Source of the DNA: Coralloluteibacterium thermophilum
GTDB taxonomy: Bacteria; Pseudomonadota; Gammaproteobacteria; Xanthomonadales; Xanthomonadaceae
Direction: 5' to 3'
NCBI RefSeq assembly: GCF_042654365.1
Contig: NZ_JBHSGG010000041.1
Coordinates: 12,883 to 76,882, forward strand
Length of the DNA: 64,000 nucleotides
Positions within the stretch are counted from its first letter, which is position 1; every line of letters starts with the position of its first letter. Below are positions 59,505-64,000 of the stretch, one piece after another. The translations under genes and the position numbers were made by a program. Under the pieces are notes generated by a model, which saw only the letters and a list, made by a program, of their open reading frames with translations, was not told the origin of the DNA and did no database searches.

Positions 59505-62500
59505 ATGCCCCAGCCTCCCCGTCGCCTCGGTGCGGCGCTGCTTCTGCTCTTCATCGCCAGCGGTTTCGCCGGGCTGGTCTACCAGTCGCTGTGGTCGCAC
59601 TACCTCGGGCTGACGCTGGGCCACGCCGCGTACGCGCAGACGCTGGTGCTGTCGATCTTCATGGGCGGGATGGCGTTCGGCGCATGGCTGGCGGGCCAGC
59701 GCACGGTGCGGTGGCGGCGCCTGCTGCTGGCGTACGCGATCGCGGAGGGCGCCATCGGCCTGTTCGGGCTGGCCTTCCATCCGCTGTTCCTGGGCTACAG
59801 CGCTCTGTCGCAGGGTGCGGTGCTGCCGTTGCTGGGCGACGGCGTGCTGGCGCGGCTCTACCCGTGGGTCTCCGGCGCGCTGCTGATCCTCCCGGCCTGC
59901 GTGCTGCTGGGCGCGACCTTCCCGCTGCTGTCCGCCGGCTATCTGCGCGCGGCGCCCGCGGACGACGGGCGGGTGCTCGGCGGGCTGTACTTCGCGAACG
60001 GCCTGGGCGCAGCGATCGGCGCGCTGGGCGCGACCTTCGTGCTGCTGCCCGCCTTCGGCATGCCCGGTGCGATGGCGACGGCGGGCGTGGTGAACCTGCT
60101 GGTCGCGGCCGGCGCATGGTGGGTCTCGCGCTGGGTGGGCGAGGGGACTCTGCCGGAAGCCGGACACGGGGAGCGAGGTGCGGGGGATGGCGGGGCTGCC
60201 CACCTCGGCACCCACACCTCCCCGCGCGCTCCCGGGCCCGGCGGCGCCCTCTCCCGCGATGAGGGGGAGGCCCGGAGCGGGGGTTCGCTCTCCCGCTTCC
60301 TCCTCCTGGTCGCCTTCGCTTCCGGCGCCTTCTCGTTCGTCTACGAGATCGGCTGGATCCGCATGCTCAACCAGGTGCTGGGCACCACGCTGCACAGCTT
60401 CGAGCTGATGCTCGCGGCCTTCCTGCTGGGCCTGGCCTTCGGCGGGCTGTGGGTGCGCCAGCGCGCGCGGAAGATCGCCGACGCGCTGCTGGTGGCGGGC
60501 GTCGCGCAGGTCTGGATGGGCTTGATGGCGCTGGTGTCGGTGGTGTTGTTCGCCGGCACCTTCGACTGGGTCGGCTGGCTGATGCAGGCGCTCTCGCGCA
60601 CGCCGTCGGGCTATGCGCTGTATTCGCTCGGCAGTGCCGGCATCGCCCTGCTGGTGATGTTCCCGGCGGCCTTCTTCGCCGGCATGACCCTGCCGCTGTT
60701 CACCATGGCGCTGCTGCGCGCCGGCGGCGGCGAGTCCGGCATCGGGCGCATCTACGCGGCGAACACGCTGGGCGCCATCGCCGGCGTGCTGCTCATGGTG
60801 CACGTGCTGATTCCCCTCGTCGGCGTCCGCTTCGGCGTGACCCTGGCCGCCGTCGGCGACACCGCGCTCGGGTTCTGGCTGCTCGCGCGCGCCCGGACCG
60901 TGCTGCCGAGCGGGCGCGTGCTGCGTTGGGCGGCGGGCTGCGTGGCCGTGCTCGTGCTCAGCGTGGTGCTGGGCCGGCCCGACCCGCGCGCGCAGGCGGC
61001 GGGCGTATTCCGCTCCGGCGCGCCGCGCCTGCACCACTCCGCCGAGGTCGTCTACCTGCGCGACGGCAAGACCGCCACGGTGGCCGTGGTGCGCAGCGGC
61101 GAGGGCAATTCGGCGGCCATCATCACCAACGGGAAGTCCGACGCTGCGCTGGTGTACGACCTCGCCCAGGCGCCGCGCCCGGACGAACTGACCATGGTGC
61201 TCACCGGCGCCCTGCCGCTGTTGGTGCACCCGGCGCCCGCCAACGTCGGCGTGATCGGCTGGGGGTCGGGCCTGTCCACCCACACCATCCTCGGCAGCGA
61301 CCGCGTGGAGCGGCTGGAGACGGTGGAGATCGAGCCGGCCATCCACGAGGGCGCGCGGCTGTTCGGCAGCCGCGTCGCCCGGGCGTACGAGGATCCCCGC
61401 TCGCACGTGATCTTCGACGACGCGCGCACCTTCTTCGCCGCGGGGCGGCGGCACTACGACGTCATCGTCTCGGAGCCGTCGAACCCCTGGGTGAGCGGCG
61501 TGGCGAGTCTGTTCACCCGCGAGTTCTACGCCTTCCTGCGGAGCCATCTCGCCGAGGACGGGGTGCTGGTGCAGTGGCTGCAGGCCTACGAGATCGACGA
61601 TGCGCTCGTGGCCACCATGCTCTCGGCCCTGCTGGCGGAATTCCCGCAGGCGGAGATGTACCTCGCCAACGACGTGGACCTGGTGGTCGTGGCCTATCCG
61701 CAGGCGGTGCACGCGCCCGACGTCGCGCGCCTGGAGGGCGAGGCGCTGCGGGTGGAGCTGGCGCGCACCGGGCTGGCCTCGGCCGAGGAGTTCGCGCTGC
61801 GGCGCATGGGCGGCACCCGCGTGCTGCGCACCTTCGTCGACGCCTACCGCGCGCCGCCGCACAGCGACTTCCACCCGACCGTGGCGCTGCGCGCGCCGGG
61901 CACGCGCTTCCGCGGCGAGACCTCGGACACCCTGCAGAACCTGGTCGACAACGGCATGCCGGTGCTCGACATCCTCGGCGAGCGCAGCCCGCAGCCGGCG
62001 GATGCGCCGATCCTGGAACTGCCGAGCCACCGCTTCACCCGCGCCCACCGGGGGGCGGTGCGGCTGGCGGCGATCCTGCGCGGCGAGGACGCGCCGGCCG
62101 CGGCGCCCGGGGCGGGCTCGCTGCACGCCGAGACCCTGCTGGGCCTGTCCCTGCTCGGGCCGGTGCGCGACGTCGCCGACTGGGCCTCGGCGGCCGCCGC
62201 GGTGGCGGACGCCACCATCGGGCACCTGCCGGCCGAGGATCTCCGGGGGGTATGGATCGAGCCGGACTGGATCGACGCCGACGTCCAGCCCGAGGCGGTG
62301 CGGCGGCTGCTCGACCTGTACGCCGCCGCGGCCGCCCGCGATCCCGCGGCGATGCGCGCCGCCGCCGATGCCGCCCTGGGCCTGCCCGACCCGCTGCCGC
62401 TCGCCACGCAGGAGCACGCCCTGGTGATCGCCCAGCTCGGCGCGCTCGGCGAGGACGACACCGCCGCCGTCGAGCGCCTGCACCGCGACTACGGCGTCGC

Positions 62501-62576
62501 CATCCCGTCCAGCGAACGCTACCGGATGGTCCGTCACCTGCTGCGGGTGTGGGCGGCGCAGGAGGCGCGCGGATAG
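59505..62576 (+). CDS. Fused membrane / spermidine synthase-like protein
   Basis: The 1023-residue protein begins with many membrane segments (about 7-215 and 265-510) of the kind fused to spermidine synthase domains. From about residue 520 a methyltransferase-fold domain follows: VGVIGWGSGLSTHTILGS, ETVEIEPAIHEGARLF, VIFDDARTFFAAGRRHYDVIVSEPSNPWVSGVASLF. The last 200 residues are helical. Whether it makes a polyamine is unknown. A low-complexity linker at 60140-60300 (residues about 212-265, rich in G, A, R and P) interrupts the membrane part and looks like an inserted repeat. Confidence 0.85.
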   Translation: MPQPPRRLGAALLLLFIASGFAGLVYQSLWSHYLGLTLGHAAYAQTLVLSIFMGGMAFGAWLAGQRTVRWRRLLLAYAIAEGAIGLFGLAFHPLFLGYSALSQGAVLPLLGDGVLARLYPWVSGALLILPACVLLGATFPLLSAGYLRAAPADDGRVLGGLYFANGLGAAIGALGATFVLLPAFGMPGAMATAGVVNLLVAAGAWWVSRWVGEGTLPEAGHGERGAGDGGAAHLGTHTSPRAPGPGGALSRDEGEARSGGSLSRFLLLVAFASGAFSFVYEIGWIRMLNQVLGTTLHSFELMLAAFLLGLAFGGLWVRQRARKIADALLVAGVAQVWMGLMALVSVVLFAGTFDWVGWLMQALSRTPSGYALYSLGSAGIALLVMFPAAFFAGMTLPLFTMALLRAGGGESGIGRIYAANTLGAIAGVLLMVHVLIPLVGVRFGVTLAAVGDTALGFWLLARARTVLPSGRVLRWAAGCVAVLVLSVVLGRPDPRAQAAGVFRSGAPRLHHSAEVVYLRDGKTATVAVVRSGEGNSAAIITNGKSDAALVYDLAQAPRPDELTMVLTGALPLLVHPAPANVGVIGWGSGLSTHTILGSDRVERLETVEIEPAIHEGARLFGSRVARAYEDPRSHVIFDDARTFFAAGRRHYDVIVSEPSNPWVSGVASLFTREFYAFLRSHLAEDGVLVQWLQAYEIDDALVATMLSALLAEFPQAEMYLANDVDLVVVAYPQAVHAPDVARLEGEALRVELARTGLASAEEFALRRMGGTRVLRTFVDAYRAPPHSDFHPTVALRAPGTRFRGETSDTLQNLVDNGMPVLDILGERSPQPADAPILELPSHRFTRAHRGAVRLAAILRGEDAPAAAPGAGSLHAETLLGLSLLGPVRDVADWASAAAAVADATIGHLPAEDLRGVWIEPDWIDADVQPEAVRRLLDLYAAAAARDPAAMRAAADAALGLPDPLPLATQEHALVIAQLGALGEDDTAAVERLHRDYGVAIPSSERYRMVRHLLRVWAAQEARG

Positions 62577-62677
62577 CGCGCCCTGTCAGGACAGGCGGAT
62601 GCGCTGCAGTACCGGATTGGAGCAGCGCGCAAGGAGCAGGTGGCGGCTGCCCGGCCGCTGGGGCCGCCACCCTCTCT

Positions 62678-63871
62678 TCAGCGTGTCGTCCAGTCGGCGC
62701 CCGGCATGATCCGCCGCATGAAGGCATCGAACATGGGCACGGTGAATGCGGTGTCGCCATGGCTGGGGCTCCAGACCATGCCCTTGACGATGAGGTTGCT
62801 TCTCGTCGGTGCCAGGCTCTCCACGCGGCGGTGCAGGACGCTGGCGATGTCGCCGGAACGATGCGGCCCGGGGCCGAGCTCGGCCATGGCGCGGAGATAG
62901 CGCTTCTCCCCCGGCGTCAGGCGATCGTAGCGGACCCGGAAGAAGCTCTCGTCCAGCGCGGCGACCGCTTCGCGCGAGGCCGTGTCCACGTCGCGCCTGT
63001 CGATGGGCGAGGCATCGGCGACATCCCATGCGTGCTTTCCCCATTCCTGGAGGAAGTACGGGTAGCCCTCGGTCGCCTCCACGATGGCCTGGACGGCATC
63101 GGGCTCGAAGCGCACGCCGAGCTCGGCGGCCGGGACCTCCAGGGCCGCACGGGCGGCAGCGGGGTCGAGCGGCCCCACGAACGGGAAGTCGAACAGCCGT
63201 TCGGCGTACGACCTGGCCCTGCCCATCTGCCCGGGGAGCTGGGGCAGGCCGGCGCCGACCAGCATGACCGGCAACTGCTGCTGGGCGCATCGGTGCAGGG
63301 CGGTGACGAGTGAGGCGAGCTGGTCCTCGTCCACGTACTGCAGTTCGTCGACGAACAGGATGAGCGCCGTTCCGGCGGCCTGGGCGGCGCGGCCGGTGGC
63401 TTCCAGAAGCGCCTGCAGGTCGTGTTCGAGATCGCCGTTGTCGGCGAGACCGGGCTCGGGCTCCAGGTCGATCCCCACCTCGATGTCGGCATAGCGCAGC
63501 CGCAGCGCTTTCGCAAAGCCGGCCAATGCGCGAAGTGCGCGTTCCGCGAGGGCCCTCGCCTGTTCGGATCGCGAGAGCCGCAGCAGCGCCTGACGCAACT
63601 GCGGCGCGAGGATGGCCGGGAGCGAGCGCCCCTCCGGTGCTTCGACGCGCAGTGTCTGCAGGCCGCCTTCCTCCGCCTGCATGCGCATGCGGTCCAGCAG
63701 CACGGTCTTTCCCACGCCGCGCAGGCCGATCATCAGGACGCTTTTCGCATGTCGCCCCGCCCTGACCCGCTGGGTCGCAATCCGGACTGCTGCGAGCAGG
63801 TCGTCCCGCCCCGCGAGTTCCGGCGGCGGCGTGCCGGCGCCGGGTGCGTAGGGATTGTCGATGGGGTTCAT
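62678..63871 (-). CDS. AAA ATPase (ORC1/CDC6-like, STAND-type)
   Basis: This 397-residue ATPase has Walker A GLRGVGKTVLL (49-56) and Walker B ILFVDELQYV (171-176, with catalytic Glu). A sensor-like LPVMLVGAGLPQLPGQ tract follows, then FPFVGPLDPAAARAAL and GYPYFLQEWGKHAW. A C-terminal winged-helix part is suggested by LTPGEKRYLRAMAELG and RSNLIVKGMVW. Relatives are widespread single genes of unknown role, often in accessory regions. The promoter region is strikingly AT-rich for this genome and contains a 19-base palindrome. Confidence 0.85.
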   Translation of the reverse strand: MNPIDNPYAPGAGTPPPELAGRDDLLAAVRIATQRVRAGRHAKSVLMIGLRGVGKTVLLDRMRMQAEEGGLQTLRVEAPEGRSLPAILAPQLRQALLRLSRSEQARALAERALRALAGFAKALRLRYADIEVGIDLEPEPGLADNGDLEHDLQALLEATGRAAQAAGTALILFVDELQYVDEDQLASLVTALHRCAQQQLPVMLVGAGLPQLPGQMGRARSYAERLFDFPFVGPLDPAAARAALEVPAAELGVRFEPDAVQAIVEATEGYPYFLQEWGKHAWDVADASPIDRRDVDTASREAVAALDESFFRVRYDRLTPGEKRYLRAMAELGPGPHRSGDIASVLHRRVESLAPTRSNLIVKGMVWSPSHGDTAFTVPMFDAFMRRIMPGADWTTR

Positions 63872-63900
63872 GCGGCCGATGCTATAGGCATCTTATGTGT

Positions 63901-63919
63901 CTTATCAATATTTGATAAG
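63901..63919. promoter_or_regulatory. AT-rich palindrome upstream of the AAA ATPase gene
   Basis: CTTATCAATATTTGATAAG is a perfect 8+3+8 inverted repeat, 30 bases before the ATPase start. It sits in an AT-rich tract (about 63880-63950) unlike the rest of the window. It looks like an operator for a dimeric regulator. Confidence 0.7.
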
Positions 63920-64000
63920 AAAGCTAAAGTTGCTCTAGTTGTGTAAACCCAGGACGTTGTTCAGGGGAAGCTGAAGACGGGTGATAGGGGGTTGGTAGCC

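Noticed and set aside
58905..62537. Minus-strand open frame of 1210 codons
   Set aside because: It lies antisense to the spermidine synthase-like gene, has His/Arg/Gly-rich composition and no recognisable motif.

Overview
This window is a GC-rich (roughly 70% or more) chromosomal segment of a gammaproteobacterium, most likely from the order Lysobacterales (Xanthomonadales). The grounds are the type II secretion order gspL-M-N-D, the order lpxC - dciA - M23 peptidase - secA - mutT-like - coaE - pilD/pilC/pilB/pilA, a complete dcw cluster, and abundant GGGAATC heptad repeats of a kind reported from Xanthomonas. The genus cannot be resolved from sequence alone. Most of the window is conserved core chromosome. 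The accessory content sits in intergenic spacers and inside the type IV pilus locus.

Layout: 1-3952 is the end of a type II secretion operon (gspL fragment, gspM, gspN, secretin gspD), followed by two family 2 glycosyltransferase-like genes and peptide deformylase (3960-6331). Then come a PAP2-type phosphatase with pyrF on the minus strand, pncB, ettA on the minus strand, creD and glyA (6345-14058). A four-helix-bundle protein gene framed by G/C-rich repeat arms separates glyA from nrdR. An FMN riboswitch leads the riboflavin genes ribD (frameshifted here), ribE, ribB with a degenerate RibA half, and ribH; nusB, thiL and pgpA follow (15189-21230). A GlcD-like FAD oxidase, yraN and lpoA lie on the minus strand, then rsmI and the RNase P RNA gene rnpB.

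26435-42809 is the dcw cluster (mraZ, rsmH, ftsL, ftsI, murE, murF, mraY, ftsW, murG, murC, ddl, ftsQ, ftsA, ftsZ). A MraZ-box promoter precedes it and a strong terminator closes it. Most genes overlap their neighbour by a few bases; the ddl-ftsQ gap, filled by repeats, is the striking exception. lpxC, dciA, an M23 peptidase and secA follow. 48736-58820 carries a Nudix/ThiE fusion, coaE, a methyltransferase, a MntA-HepT toxin-antitoxin pair, and the pilD, pilC, pilB and tandem pilin genes with a sigma-54 promoter. A divergent pair of XRE regulators and an unrecognised gene are inserted between pilB and the pilins. The window ends with a truncated winged-helix gene, a membrane-anchored spermidine synthase-like protein and an AAA ATPase with an unusually AT-rich promoter.

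The most unusual signal is a family of paired repeat arms. A G-rich (GGGAATC)n arm starts at, or a few bases after, an upstream stop codon, and a complementary C-rich arm ends 8-35 bases before the next gene. This is seen at pyrF/pncB, glyA/nrdR, ribB/ribH, rsmI/rnpB and ddl/ftsQ. The C-rich arm occupies the place where a Shine-Dalgarno sequence would be, one G-rich arm supplies a stop codon, and one pair encloses a whole gene.
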